A DNA stretch of 61,870 nt from Prevotella amnii DSM 23384 = JCM 14753 (GTDB lineage: Bacteria; Bacteroidota; Bacteroidia; Bacteroidales; Bacteroidaceae), in contig NZ_KB905271.1 of the NCBI RefSeq assembly GCF_000378745.1, positions 1-61,870 on the forward strand, read 5' to 3'. Positions 35,217-43,551 of this stretch are shown here, piece by piece. How positions within the stretch are numbered: position 1 is the stretch's first letter; every line of letters begins with the position of its first letter. The notes under the pieces are model-generated. The model was not told where the DNA came from, searched no databases, and saw only the letters and a program-made list of their open reading frames with translations. Made by a program: the position numbers and the translations under genes.

Positions 35217-35326
35217 TATATACACTTCTACGGGATTTTATATATACTTCGATGGTTTTTATATCCACCTCTATAAAGCTTCTTACATGCCTTTATATTG
35301 TTTTTATACCTTCCCTTACAATGTCC
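35217..35326. repeat. Weak 22-bp-phased AT-rich array
   Basis: Units of 22 bases starting at 35217, 35239, 35261, 35283 and 35305. The first two are clearly alike (TATA-x-ACTTC-x-A-x-GG...TTT); later ones keep only the pyrimidine core (ACCTCTA, GCCTTTA, TCCCTTA) in register. It lies between the small RNA candidate and the galM promoter. Confidence 0.45.
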
Positions 35327-35407
35327 TTTCGCCCCATCGCAACTCAAAAACGCCCTCTCTCTTACACACTTAACACACAACAAAGCCCCCTTAACACAGA
35401 CATATAC

Positions 35408-35626
35408 ATATAAAAGGTGCACAAACTCTTGAGCTATACCGCTCAGAAATCTGTGCACCCTTTCGTTGTCCGAAGACAAACTCTTAATGTGTTAATCCTG
35501 GTTTACAATCTAAATCCCTTTAATAACTAAAAACCTATTTAATCTAAAACAATCAATCAAACTACCTGTAATAACTAAAACCCTAAATATATATATGTTA
35601 TAAAACTATGAACTCTTTTGTTTTGA
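35408..35626 (-). ncRNA. Candidate structured small RNA (about 220 nt)
   Basis: A perfect promoter (TTTG, 20 bases, TACCTTTG at 35663-35632) fires leftwards into a 200-base region without a credible gene, and the region ends in an intrinsic terminator at 35416-35459 followed by TTTTATAT. Inside are a UUCG-type tetraloop hairpin (arms 35466-35470 and 35475-35479) and two 19-base direct copies built around TAATAACTAAAA at 35517-35535 and 35565-35583. The size, stand-alone promoter and terminator resemble the 6S-like RNAs reported in Bacteroidales, but I cannot confirm the family from sequence alone; it could also be another regulatory RNA. Confidence 0.6.
35416..35459 (-). terminator. Terminator of the small RNA candidate
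   Basis: GGTGCACA (35416-35423) and TGTGCACC (35452-35459), with an inner stem TGAGC (35430-35434)/GCTCA (35441-35445). Read leftwards the hairpin is followed by TTTTATAT. Confidence 0.75.
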
Positions 35627-35631
35627 CAGTG

Positions 35632-35663
35632 CAAAGGTAAGTGTGTGCGTACACATACGCAAA
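35632..35663 (-). promoter_or_regulatory. Strong promoter of the small RNA candidate
   Basis: Read leftwards, TTTG (35663-35660), exactly 20 bases, TACCTTTG (35639-35632). The spacer contains an inverted repeat, TGTGT-GCGT-ACACA, which could be an operator. Confidence 0.8.
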
Positions 35664-35720
35664 CTTTTCATGGAAAAAGTTTCATTTCGTAACCTTTTTT
35701 TTGACTTACATCAACCCGCC

Positions 35721-36500
35721 TTAGTTCTCTTCCCCTTTTTCTGCCCCATGTCTTCCTAAGCTCAACCTGCGCCAAAGCACTCTTGGAACACACCTCATAG
35801 CCAGTGCCACCACATGCCAAAAGCCATCTATATAAGCTACGTGCTTACGCTTATATATAGCCTTTAAGATGTCTTTGGCAGCTTTATCTACTGGCAGAAG
35901 ATGAGGGTAACTGTTGCCTTTAAGTAGCGGTGTAGCTACAAAACCAGGACGAATATCGGTAATGAGTATGCTCTTTTTGCTATTGCGGGCTTTCTGTTCT
36001 AAGGCTTCAAGGTAAACGTTTTGAAAGGCTTTCGAGGCAGAATAAGAGGGAGAAGCCCCAAGACCACGCACTCCGGCAATAGAGCTTACCACAGCAATAT
36101 GCCCCTTTCCCTGCTCAAGAAAATAGCGAAAAGCCTCGCCCACCATTCTTGTAAAGCCCAAAGCGTTAGTCTGCACCGTGGGAAGCTCTATCTCGGGCAG
36201 CAGTATAGGACTTTGCTCACCTATGCCCGAAGCATAGAAAAAGAGGTCTACACCCCCTAACGCCGTTATAAGAGTACGCAAAAGGTGAGGCGACTGCTGC
36301 ATGGTAACATCTATAACTGCCCACTCCACCTGCTCTTCCCACTCCTTTTTAAGAGCCTCGAGCGGAGCTTTTCGCCGTGCCGCAACACCTACTTTCCACC
36401 CATCACGAAGCAATAACCGAGCCACGGCAAGACCTATTCCTGAAGAAGCACCTATCACTATGGCTCGCTTTGGCAAGCCTTCCCAATACCTTTTAACCAT
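35721..36500 (-). CDS. Short-chain dehydrogenase/reductase
   Basis: 259 residues, classical SDR. The NAD(P) motif G-A-S-S-G-I-G is at about residues 18-24 and the active-site Y-S-A-S-K at about 152-156, with the preceding catalytic Ser in V-V-S-S-I-A-G. A basic residue after the first strand (A-A-R-R-K) suggests NADPH preference. The C-terminal 40 residues are basic with a hydrophobic stretch (W-H-V-V-A-L-A), possibly membrane-associated. Substrate is unknown. It has its own good promoter (36529-36559). Confidence 0.88.
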   Translation of the reverse strand: MVKRYWEGLPKRAIVIGASSGIGLAVARLLLRDGWKVGVAARRKAPLEALKKEWEEQVEWAVIDVTMQQSPHLLRTLITALGGVDLFFYASGIGEQSPILLPEIELPTVQTNALGFTRMVGEAFRYFLEQGKGHIAVVSSIAGVRGLGASPSYSASKAFQNVYLEALEQKARNSKKSILITDIRPGFVATPLLKGNSYPHLLPVDKAAKDILKAIYKRKHVAYIDGFWHVVALAMRCVPRVLWRRLSLGRHGAEKGEEN

Positions 36501-36528
36501 AAAAACCTGTTTATATTATTCCTCCGAG

Positions 36529-36559
36529 CAAAGATAATAATATTTTCACTTTTTGCAAA
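36529..36559 (-). promoter_or_regulatory. Promoter of the SDR gene
   Basis: Read leftwards, TTTG (36559-36556), 19 bases, TATCTTTG (36536-36529), a full consensus match. Confidence 0.75.
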
Positions 36560-36621
36560 GGCATACTATAAAATAACTAAAGCTAAAGAGCTTTATATCA
36601 TTAATATACTCATTATTAGGT

Positions 36622-36653
36622 ATTGTCCGTATTTTCAAGAACGAGTATCTTTG
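36622..36653 (+). promoter_or_regulatory. Promoter of the stalk lipoprotein gene
   Basis: ATTG (36622-36625), 20 bases, TATCTTTG (36646-36653). The leader is about 40 bases. Confidence 0.65.
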
Positions 36654-36698
36654 CAATAATAATTTTTTTTTGTAGAATTTTAAACAGTAATAAAAGAA

Positions 36699-37403
36699 AT
36701 GAAAACTATCAATTTACAAAAAGTAGCCGTAGGATTGCTATGCTGCTCCTTCGTCTTCTTTACTTCTTGTAGCAAAGACGATACCTTGGATAAGCTACAG
36801 CAAGAGGTAGAAACTATGAAAAAGAAGCAAGACGAAGAGGCTAAAAAGAGAAAGCTAAAAGAAGAAGCCGACAAGAAAAAGCAGCAAGAAGAGGCTGAGC
36901 AGAAGAAGAAACAAGACGAAGAAAACAAGCAAAAGCAAGAGGAGGAAAAGAAAAAGCAAGAGGAGGAAAAGCAAAAGCAAGAAGAAAAGGAAAAACAAAG
37001 AGAGGCTGAAGAGCAGAAAAGGCAAGAGGCTGAAAAGCAAAGACAAGAGGCTGAACAGAAAAGGCAAGAGGCTGAAAGGCAAAGACAAGAGGCTGAGCAA
37101 AAGAGAAAAGAAGCAGAACAGAAAAGAGAGCAAGCCGGCAAAAAGCCAGAAAAGGCTCAAGGCTTAACCTTTAGTCCTGCATCGCCAGCTAAAGTACCTC
37201 CTTACCAAAGTAAAGCAATAGATATAAAAGGTGGTAAAGCACCTTATACTGTAGTAGCTAAAACTAAAAATTTAGTTAAGATTACTCAATATGATAATGA
37301 AAATTACTTTTCTGTACAAGGCATGGCTTGGGGCGAAACAGAAATAGAAGTAACCGATAGCACTGGTAAAACAGGCATTCTCAAGCTAACAGTAGGCTAC
37401 TAA
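36699..37403 (+). CDS. Lipoprotein with long charged helical stalk and C-terminal beta domain
   Basis: 234 residues. The signal ends with the lipobox F-T-S-C (Cys at about 25). Residues about 33-148 are almost only Lys, Glu, Gln, Arg, Ala and Asp with short repeats (K-Q-E-E-E, R-Q-E-A-E), so a very long single alpha-helix or coiled coil, up to roughly 15-17 nm if fully helical. A compact C-terminal domain of about 75 residues (I-D-I-K-G-G-K-A-P-Y-T-V through I-L-K-L-T-V-G-Y) looks like a bacterial Ig-like (Big_2-type) module. This is a spacer-plus-head design, perhaps spanning from outer membrane to peptidoglycan or outwards. No named family is recognised. It has its own promoter and terminator. 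Confidence 0.75.
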   Translation: MKTINLQKVAVGLLCCSFVFFTSCSKDDTLDKLQQEVETMKKKQDEEAKKRKLKEEADKKKQQEEAEQKKKQDEENKQKQEEEKKKQEEEKQKQEEKEKQREAEEQKRQEAEKQRQEAEQKRQEAERQRQEAEQKRKEAEQKREQAGKKPEKAQGLTFSPASPAKVPPYQSKAIDIKGGKAPYTVVAKTKNLVKITQYDNENYFSVQGMAWGETEIEVTDSTGKTGILKLTVGY

Positions 37404-37439
37404 CAAAGCAGTACCATTAATATTTAGTCATAAAGGAAG

Positions 37440-37500
37440 CCCCCTTTAGAGATGAGCCACTACACAACACTTTAGAGGCTACAACATCTCCTAAAGGGGG
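37440..37500 (+). terminator. Terminator of the stalk lipoprotein gene
   Basis: CCCCCTTTAG-AGATG (37440-37454) pairs with CATCTCCTAAAGGGGG (37485-37500) with a single bulged base, then TTATTAT. Confidence 0.7.
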
Positions 37501-37602
37501 TTATTATAAGGAAAAGGGGCAGAAAGTATTCCTTTTAGCTAATAAAAAGCAAGCTACCAAAATTTTTTCTCTCTTCCCTGCGCATGTTACAGCCGTTTTA
37601 TG

Positions 37603-37610
37603 TAACTTTG
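37603..37610 (+). promoter_or_regulatory. -7 box of the secreted protein gene
   Basis: TAACTTTG, 51 bases before the ATG at 37662. The -33 position is not a clear TTTG. Confidence 0.5.
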
Positions 37611-37661
37611 CTTTATAACATATTATAATTTCTCTGTTTATTAACTAACAAACTATAAATT

Positions 37662-38216
37662 ATGAAAAAGATTTTATCTCTTGCATTTTTACTAATGCTC
37701 TCTTTATCTGTTTTTGCACAAAGGCAGGTTACCAAGTTTTTAGGAATACCCGTAGACGGCAGTCGCACAGACATGATAGAAGAGCTAAAGGACAAGGGCT
37801 TTACAGAAGAAAAATATGGTGATGGGCTTGAAGGGCAGTTTAATGGGAAAGATGTTACGATTTATGTGCAAACTAATAATAACAAGGTTTGGCGAATTGC
37901 AGTAAAATACGGATGTTGTTTTGACAAAGGGGATATTAAAATACAATACAACCGCCTTATTAAGCAGTTTTCTAACAACTCAAGATATAAGGTCGGTAAT
38001 GCAGAAGGGCTTACCGATGAAGACGACATAGACTATGAGGTAGGCGTTAATAAAAAGCAATACCAATCCACTTTTTATCAGCTCCCTGACGATGAAAACA
38101 TAAAGAACCGAGTTGTATGGTTTACTTTTTCAGAAAATCCATTTAAATCCCAAATATATGATATTGTAATTTTTTACGAAAATAAGTATAACGAAGCCAA
38201 CGGCGACGACCTTTAA
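37662..38216 (+). CDS. Secreted protein of unknown function
   Basis: 184 residues with a clear Sec signal (MKKILSLAFLLMLSLSVFAQ, cut after F-A). The mature part starts with a F-L-G-I-P-V-D-G-S-R-x-D-M-I-E-E-L-K-x-K-G-F motif that I associate with uncharacterised Bacteroidales exported proteins, then alternates beta-strand-like segments with charged loops and ends acidic. It has one adjacent Cys pair (G-C-C-F) near residue 86. There is no catalytic motif that I recognise. It is separately transcribed (promoter box at 37603) and converges with the nifJ gene across a 22-bp repeat array. Confidence 0.7.
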   Translation: MKKILSLAFLLMLSLSVFAQRQVTKFLGIPVDGSRTDMIEELKDKGFTEEKYGDGLEGQFNGKDVTIYVQTNNNKVWRIAVKYGCCFDKGDIKIQYNRLIKQFSNNSRYKVGNAEGLTDEDDIDYEVGVNKKQYQSTFYQLPDDENIKNRVVWFTFSENPFKSQIYDIVIFYENKYNEANGDDL

Positions 38217-38313
38217 AAGGGGCATAACCCCTAAAGGCGCAACGAAGAAAGCCCCTTTGCTTTCCTTCGTAAGGAGAAAAACGAAGCCGAAAGAGGGTGA
38301 GAAGTGGCAGCAG

Positions 38314-38401
38314 AAAACATCACCTTTTACCCTCTAAAACATCACCTTTTAATGAGCAAAACATCACCTTTTACTCATGAAAAGGTGATGTTTTTTCTTC
38401 A
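38314..38401. repeat. Four-unit array with exact 22-bp period (family 1)
   Basis: Units begin at 38314, 38336, 38358 and 38380. The first three share the core AAAACATCACCTTTTA with 6-base spacers (CCCTCT, ATGAGC, CTCATG); the fourth is the inverted core, AAAAGGTGATGTTTT. Units 3 and 4 form a perfect 15-bp hairpin (38358-38372 with 38380-38394, loop ACTCATG). Same core as the array at 27997. Confidence 0.9.
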
Positions 38402-38411
38402 CTAACGGCAT

Positions 38412-38448
38412 AAAAAAAAGCACTAACAGCCCTTACAGCCGTTAGTGC
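38412..38448 (-). terminator. Terminator of nifJ
   Basis: Read leftwards, GCACTAAC (38448-38441) and GTTAGTGC (38427-38420) form the stem, followed by eight T (38419-38412): a textbook intrinsic terminator for the gene ending at 38554. Confidence 0.85.
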
Positions 38449-38553
38449 CTTTATATATTGTCTACACCCTTGCCCGCTAAAGAGCCTTACTCTTAAAGCC
38501 CTTACCTTCAGAAGCCCCATGTAAGAGCCTCTAAAGGGCGAGGGGTGGGAGGG

Positions 38554-41500
38554 TTAGAGCTGCTCGCTCCAGTCTTCCTTAGTCTTACGTACGTAGCTTT
38601 GATAACGTAGCTTAGCCATATCTTCACAAGCCTTAAAGAGCTCATCAGCCTCAGCAGGATATGCTTTCTTTACTGATAAGAAGCGCACCTCGCTTGCAAG
38701 ATAGTCCTGGAACTTCTCCCATTGAGGAGCCTTAGAATCGAGAGAGAATGGGTTTTTGCCCTCTTCAGCCAACATAGGGTTATAACGCCATAGGTGCCAG
38801 TAACCAGCTTCTACGGCACGACCCTCCTGTGCTTGTGAGCGTCCCATACCGCCCTTAATCTTCAAGCCGTGGTTAATACATGGCGAGTAAGCTATGATGA
38901 GCGATGGTCCATGATAAGCCTCAGCCTCTTTTATAGCTTTAAGGGTTTGAGCATTGTCAGCTCCCATAGCTACCTGTGCTACATATACATAGCCGTATGT
39001 AGTGGCCATAAGCCCAAGGTCTTTCTTACGTACACGCTTACCCTTAGCGGCAAACTGTGCGATAGCGCCAAGCGGAGTAGCCTTAGAGCTTTGTCCACCA
39101 GTGTTAGAATATACCTCAGTATCAAGCACAAGGATATTAACATCTTCACCCGATGCAATGACGTGGTCTAAACCACCATAACCTATATCGTAAGAAGCAC
39201 CATCACCTCCTATTATCCACTGTGAGCGTTTTACCAAATAGTGGTCTAATACTTTAAGCTCTTTACATACAGGGCAGCCAGCCTTAGCACCTTCTTCTAT
39301 GAAAGGCTTTAGCTTATCACTTGCCTTCTTAGATGCTTCAGCATCGTCCATGCTTTCTATCCACTCCTTAGCAGCTTCCTTAAACTCGGCAGGCACATGT
39401 TCGTCGCTTGCCTGCTGTGTTAATAAGAACTTGATACGTCCGCGCATCTTCTTATTACCCAAAGCCATACCAAGCCCAAACTCGCAGAAGTCCTCAAACA
39501 AAGAGTTGTTAAAGGTAGGACCCTGACCACGCTCGTTAGTGGTATAAGGTGTAGAAGGCACAGAGGCAGAATAGATAGACGAACACCCAGTGGCATTGGA
39601 TATCATCTCACGGTCGCCAAAGAGCTGTGAAACGAGCTTGACATAAGGAGTCTCACCACAACCTGCACATGCTCCAGAAAATTCGAACAGTGGCTGTGCA
39701 AACTGTGAGTTTTTAACGTTCATCTGTATATTAACCAAGTCTTGCTTGCTCTTAACCTGCTTGGTAAGATATTGCCACTGTGCTGCGTTGTGCTTGGTTT
39801 CTTCGCTTGCAGCGTTAAAAGGCTTTAAGGCAAGTGCTTTCTCGCCTCGCTTACCCGGACATACGTCTACACAGTTGTTACAGCCTGTACAGTCGAGGTC
39901 TGATACCTGAATGCGGAACTGCATGCCTTTAAGCTCTTTAGGCGCCATAACGTTTATGGTAACATCGTCGAAACCAGCCTTCTCCTGCTCGTTAAGCACG
40001 AAAGGACGTATAACAGCGTGAGGGCAAACATACGAGCATTTGTTACACTGTATGCAGTTTTCCGAGTTCCATACTGGCACGAAAGCTGCCACACCACGCT
40101 TCTCATAAGCTGCCGTACCTGTCTGCCATGTACCATCGGCAGTGCCGTGATTAACAAAGTCTGATACCTTTAGAAGGTCGCCAGCCTGTGCGTTCATAGG
40201 GCGGCAAAGCTCTTTAACGAAAGCAGGAGCATCGTCGTTTTCCTTCTCATCGTCAGGGAGATTAGCCCAAGAAGGGTCTACCTCTAAGATGTTATACTCA
40301 CCTCCACGGTCTACAGCGGCATAGTTAAGATCTACCACGTCCTGACCTTTTCTGCCATAACTCTTAACGATAAATTCCTTCATCTGCTCTATAGCAAGAT
40401 CTAAAGGAATAACCTTTGTTATGCGGAAGAAAGCCGATTGTAAGATGGTGTTGGTACGTTTGCCCAGCCCTATCTCCTGTGCTATCTTAGTGGCGTTGAT
40501 GTAATAAACGGTGATATTGTTTTTAGCAAAATAGCGTTTTACCTTGTTAGGAATAAACTTTACGAGCTCCTCACCCTCAAAGATAGTGTTTAGCAAGAAA
40601 GTACCGTTCTTACGCAGACCGCGTGTAACATCATACATGTTAAGATAAGCCTGCACATGACATGCTACAAAGTTAGGAGTCTTAACCTGATAGGTAGAGC
40701 GTATGCGCTCATCGCCAAAGCGAAGGTGTGAACAGGTGAAACCTCCCGACTTCTTAGAGTCGTACGAGAAATAAGCCTGACAATACTTATCAGTGTTATC
40801 ACCTATAATCTTTACAGAGTTTTTGTTAGCACCTACCGTACCATCAGCTCCAAGACCATAGAACTTAGCCTCAAAGGTGTTTTCACCACCAAGTGGTATT
40901 TCCTCCACCTCAGGTAAAGAGGTAAAGGTAACATCGTCTACAATACCCACAGTGAAATGGTTCTTTGGCTCTGGGAGCTCTAAGTTGTTATATACAGAGA
41001 TGATGTGTGAAGGTGTGATATCTGCCGACCCTAAGCCGTAACGTCCACCCACTATCAAAGGCTTGATGTCAGCATCGTAGAAAGCCGACTTGATGTCTAA
41101 GTATAAAGGTTCGCCCTCTGCACCCGGCTCTTTAGTACGGTCGAGCACCGAAATGCGCTTAACAGTCTTAGGAACAGCTGCAAAAAGATGCTTCTTAGAG
41201 AAAGGACGGAACAAGTGTACCGCAACCATTCCCACCTTCTTGCCCTGCTTTAAAAGGTAGTCTATAGCCTCTTTAGCAGCCTCAGTGGCAGAGCCCATGA
41301 GGATAATAATGTTTTCGGCGTCCTCAGCTCCATAGTAATCGAAGAGATGATGCTCACGACCTGTTATCTTAGAAATCTCGCCCAAGAAATGTTCTACTAT
41401 CTCTGGAACGCTGTTATAATACTTATTGCTTGCCTCACGGTGAGTGAAGAAGGTCTCAGGGTTTTCTGCTGTACCACGTGTTACTGGGCGTTCTGGGCTC

Positions 41501-42129
41501 ATAGCACGGTCGCGGAAACGCTTAACATCGTTCATATCGAGTAGTGGACGTATCTCTTCCTGATCCATAAGCTCCACCTTCTGATATTCATGAGATGTGC
41601 GGAAACCATCAAAGAAATTGATGAAAGGCACCGAAGACCTCAATGCCGACAAATAGCTTACTGCAGAAAGATCCATTACCTCCTGCACAGAGCCAGAACA
41701 GAACATGGCAAAACCTGTCTGACGACATGCCATAACGTCCTGATGATCGCCAAAAATACTAAGAGCGTGGCTGGCAAGTGTACGCGCTGTAACGTTGAAA
41801 ACGCAAGGTAAAAGCTCACCAGCTATCTTATACATGTTAGGAATCATCAACAGAAGACCCTGCGAAGCGGTAAACGTTGTAGTCAAAGCACCAGACTGAA
41901 GAGAACCATGCACAGCACCTGCTGCACCGCCTTCAGACTGCATTTCCTGAACACTTACCTCCTGACCCCACAAATTCTTACGTCCCTTAGCCGACCAATC
42001 GTCTACATGCTCCGCCATAGGTGAAGAAGGAGTAATAGGATAAATAGCTGCTACCTCTGAGAACATATAGCTCACATGAGCAGCTGCTTCGTTACCATCA
42101 CAAGTGATAAACTTTTTTACTTTAGCCAT
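38554..42129 (-). CDS. nifJ: Pyruvate:ferredoxin (flavodoxin) oxidoreductase
   Basis: 1191 residues, the single-chain form. It oxidises pyruvate to acetyl-CoA and CO2 and reduces ferredoxin. In order: pyrimidine-binding domain (Y-P-I-T-P-S-S-P-M near residue 35), transketolase-like domain II, an inserted ferredoxin domain with two 4Fe-4S motifs (C-I-Q-C-N-K-C-x-x-x-C-P and C-T-G-C-N-N-C-x-x-x-C-P, about 690-760), and the TPP domain with G-G-D-G-A-S-Y-D-I-G-Y and D-T-E-V-Y-S-N-T-G-G-Q-S-S-K (about 970-1020). All cofactors can be bound. Reduced ferredoxin may feed the NuoEFG-less complex I encoded 3 kb away (inference). A weak box precedes it; the AAA gene is 80 bases upstream on the same strand. 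Confidence 0.97.
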   Translation of the reverse strand: MAKVKKFITCDGNEAAAHVSYMFSEVAAIYPITPSSPMAEHVDDWSAKGRKNLWGQEVSVQEMQSEGGAAGAVHGSLQSGALTTTFTASQGLLLMIPNMYKIAGELLPCVFNVTARTLASHALSIFGDHQDVMACRQTGFAMFCSGSVQEVMDLSAVSYLSALRSSVPFINFFDGFRTSHEYQKVELMDQEEIRPLLDMNDVKRFRDRAMSPERPVTRGTAENPETFFTHREASNKYYNSVPEIVEHFLGEISKITGREHHLFDYYGAEDAENIIILMGSATEAAKEAIDYLLKQGKKVGMVAVHLFRPFSKKHLFAAVPKTVKRISVLDRTKEPGAEGEPLYLDIKSAFYDADIKPLIVGGRYGLGSADITPSHIISVYNNLELPEPKNHFTVGIVDDVTFTSLPEVEEIPLGGENTFEAKFYGLGADGTVGANKNSVKIIGDNTDKYCQAYFSYDSKKSGGFTCSHLRFGDERIRSTYQVKTPNFVACHVQAYLNMYDVTRGLRKNGTFLLNTIFEGEELVKFIPNKVKRYFAKNNITVYYINATKIAQEIGLGKRTNTILQSAFFRITKVIPLDLAIEQMKEFIVKSYGRKGQDVVDLNYAAVDRGGEYNILEVDPSWANLPDDEKENDDAPAFVKELCRPMNAQAGDLLKVSDFVNHGTADGTWQTGTAAYEKRGVAAFVPVWNSENCIQCNKCSYVCPHAVIRPFVLNEQEKAGFDDVTINVMAPKELKGMQFRIQVSDLDCTGCNNCVDVCPGKRGEKALALKPFNAASEETKHNAAQWQYLTKQVKSKQDLVNIQMNVKNSQFAQPLFEFSGACAGCGETPYVKLVSQLFGDREMISNATGCSSIYSASVPSTPYTTNERGQGPTFNNSLFEDFCEFGLGMALGNKKMRGRIKFLLTQQASDEHVPAEFKEAAKEWIESMDDAEASKKASDKLKPFIEEGAKAGCPVCKELKVLDHYLVKRSQWIIGGDGASYDIGYGGLDHVIASGEDVNILVLDTEVYSNTGGQSSKATPLGAIAQFAAKGKRVRKKDLGLMATTYGYVYVAQVAMGADNAQTLKAIKEAEAYHGPSLIIAYSPCINHGLKIKGGMGRSQAQEGRAVEAGYWHLWRYNPMLAEEGKNPFSLDSKAPQWEKFQDYLASEVRFLSVKKAYPAEADELFKACEDMAKLRYQSYVRKTKEDWSEQL

Positions 42130-42209
42130 TTCTTTTTAATTAAAATGTTTTTTATAATGTTTTTGTTGTTTTATATATTATGGTTTGGCAAAACTTTCTT
42201 CGGATTCCC

Positions 42210-43394
42210 TTAATAAAGGAAACCGAAAAGCCATAAAGGCACATTATTGTCTGAACCAATTTCTTCGTTATATTGAGCATAATAAGTCTGGGCATTCATA
42301 CGCACATTAGCCGTCTTAGCATCGCAAACCCTTATGCTCTTATCGCCGTCTACAATGTAAGTACCCGCCTTCTTACTGTCGTTAATAATATGGCTGGGCC
42401 ACAGGTTGTTTACCAAAAATATCTCCATAAGCTCCTGAACGTCGCACTGAATGGGATAAATGGCATGCACAAGGTTAGTATTATGAAGCATCAGCTTTGC
42501 CGGCTTCTTAGGAAAAGACTGCCCCTGAGGGTAAATGATGTTTATTAAACGGGCATCAGCCAAGTTCTTAATATAATTCATCACAGTAGCCCTACTTGTG
42601 TTAATGCTACTTGCCAAACTGCTTATATTGGGTGCTTTAGGGCCTCCTAAAGCCAAAAGGTAAAAAAGATCTTTTATCTTTGTGAGATATTTTAGCTCTA
42701 TCTGCTTTATTAATAAAATATCCACCTCTATCATCATGTTCATCGTCTTGAGCAAATTCTCTGAGAAATTACGATGCTCTAAGAAAAAAGGATAAAAGCC
42801 ATGATGTAGATAATCTCGAAAATAAATCAAAGGATTCACCTTTGATAACACCTCTCTTGCTATCGACTCGTGATGAGATAATATCTCTTCTAACGAATAG
42901 CTCTTCAATCTTAAGCCAGCCTTTAGGTTAAGATACTCACGGAAAGAAAAACCTAACAAATTATAACTCTTCACTATACCGTTAAGCTCCGGATTCTCTT
43001 CCTTTAAGCGCATAACACTGGAACCTGTGAAAACTATCCGCAAAGAAGGATAGCTATCGTAACATTTCCTTAGCTCGGCGCTCCACGAAGGCTGCTTAAA
43101 AACCTGATCGATGAGCAACGTCTTACCACCATTACGATAAAACTCACCAGCAAAATCGGCTATGCCCCTACCCTGAAAATAAAAGTTGTTCATATTAATG
43201 TAAAGACATTGACGATCTAAAGCTCCGTATCTCTCCTTAGCATACTGCAGTAAGAACGTTGTCTTACCCACACCGCGCGTACCTTTGATGCCTATTAGAC
43301 GGTCGTTCCAGTCGATCTCGTCCATAAGAGCTCGGCGCACAGGGGCATTCACATGTTCTACCAAATAGGTATGTGTACGAAAGAAAGTATCCAT
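42210..43394 (-). CDS. AAA ATPase with C-terminal DUF4143
   Basis: 394 residues. Walker A G-T-R-G-V-G-K-T-T (about 38-46), Walker B-like L-L-I-D-Q-V (Asp-Gln rather than Asp-Glu) and sensor-like V-F-T-G-S-S (about 120-125). The C-terminal half resembles DUF4143, a nuclease-like/winged-helix region found with this ATPase in many bacteria and archaea; its role is unknown. It has a strong promoter (43424-43455) and is divergent from the ATP-grasp-like gene. Confidence 0.85.
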   Translation of the reverse strand: MDTFFRTHTYLVEHVNAPVRRALMDEIDWNDRLIGIKGTRGVGKTTFLLQYAKERYGALDRQCLYINMNNFYFQGRGIADFAGEFYRNGGKTLLIDQVFKQPSWSAELRKCYDSYPSLRIVFTGSSVMRLKEENPELNGIVKSYNLLGFSFREYLNLKAGLRLKSYSLEEILSHHESIAREVLSKVNPLIYFRDYLHHGFYPFFLEHRNFSENLLKTMNMMIEVDILLIKQIELKYLTKIKDLFYLLALGGPKAPNISSLASSINTSRATVMNYIKNLADARLINIIYPQGQSFPKKPAKLMLHNTNLVHAIYPIQCDVQELMEIFLVNNLWPSHIINDSKKAGTYIVDGDKSIRVCDAKTANVRMNAQTYYAQYNEEIGSDNNVPLWLFGFLY

Positions 43395-43423
43395 TGCTTA
43401 CCTTTGCTTTATAATTTGCATTG

Positions 43424-43455
43424 CAAAGGTAATATTATTTTCTATTATTTGCAAA
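43424..43455 (-). promoter_or_regulatory. Promoter of the AAA/DUF4143 gene
   Basis: Read leftwards, TTTG (43455-43452), 20 bases, TACCTTTG (43431-43424): perfect consensus. Confidence 0.8.
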
Positions 43456-43493
43456 CTCTACTTTACAAAAAATATTATTTTTAATCTTTTATT

Positions 43494-43525
43494 TTTGCGC
43501 AAGACATTACTTTCTATTACCTTTG
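43494..43525 (+). promoter_or_regulatory. Promoter of the ATP-grasp-like gene
   Basis: TTTG (43494-43497), 20 bases, TACCTTTG (43518-43525): perfect consensus, back to back with the promoter on the other strand 38 bases away. Confidence 0.8.
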
Positions 43526-43551
43526 CAAACCCCAAAGAAAAAAATTAAAAT

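Noticed and set aside
35228..35479. Leftward 83-residue frame before galM
   Set aside because: It covers the small RNA terminator and the tetraloop stem, and its sequence is not protein-like.
36680..37160. Leftward frames rich in Ser/Phe/Leu/Cys opposite the stalk lipoprotein
   Set aside because: Complement of Lys/Glu/Gln codons; the rightward frame has lipobox, promoter and terminator.
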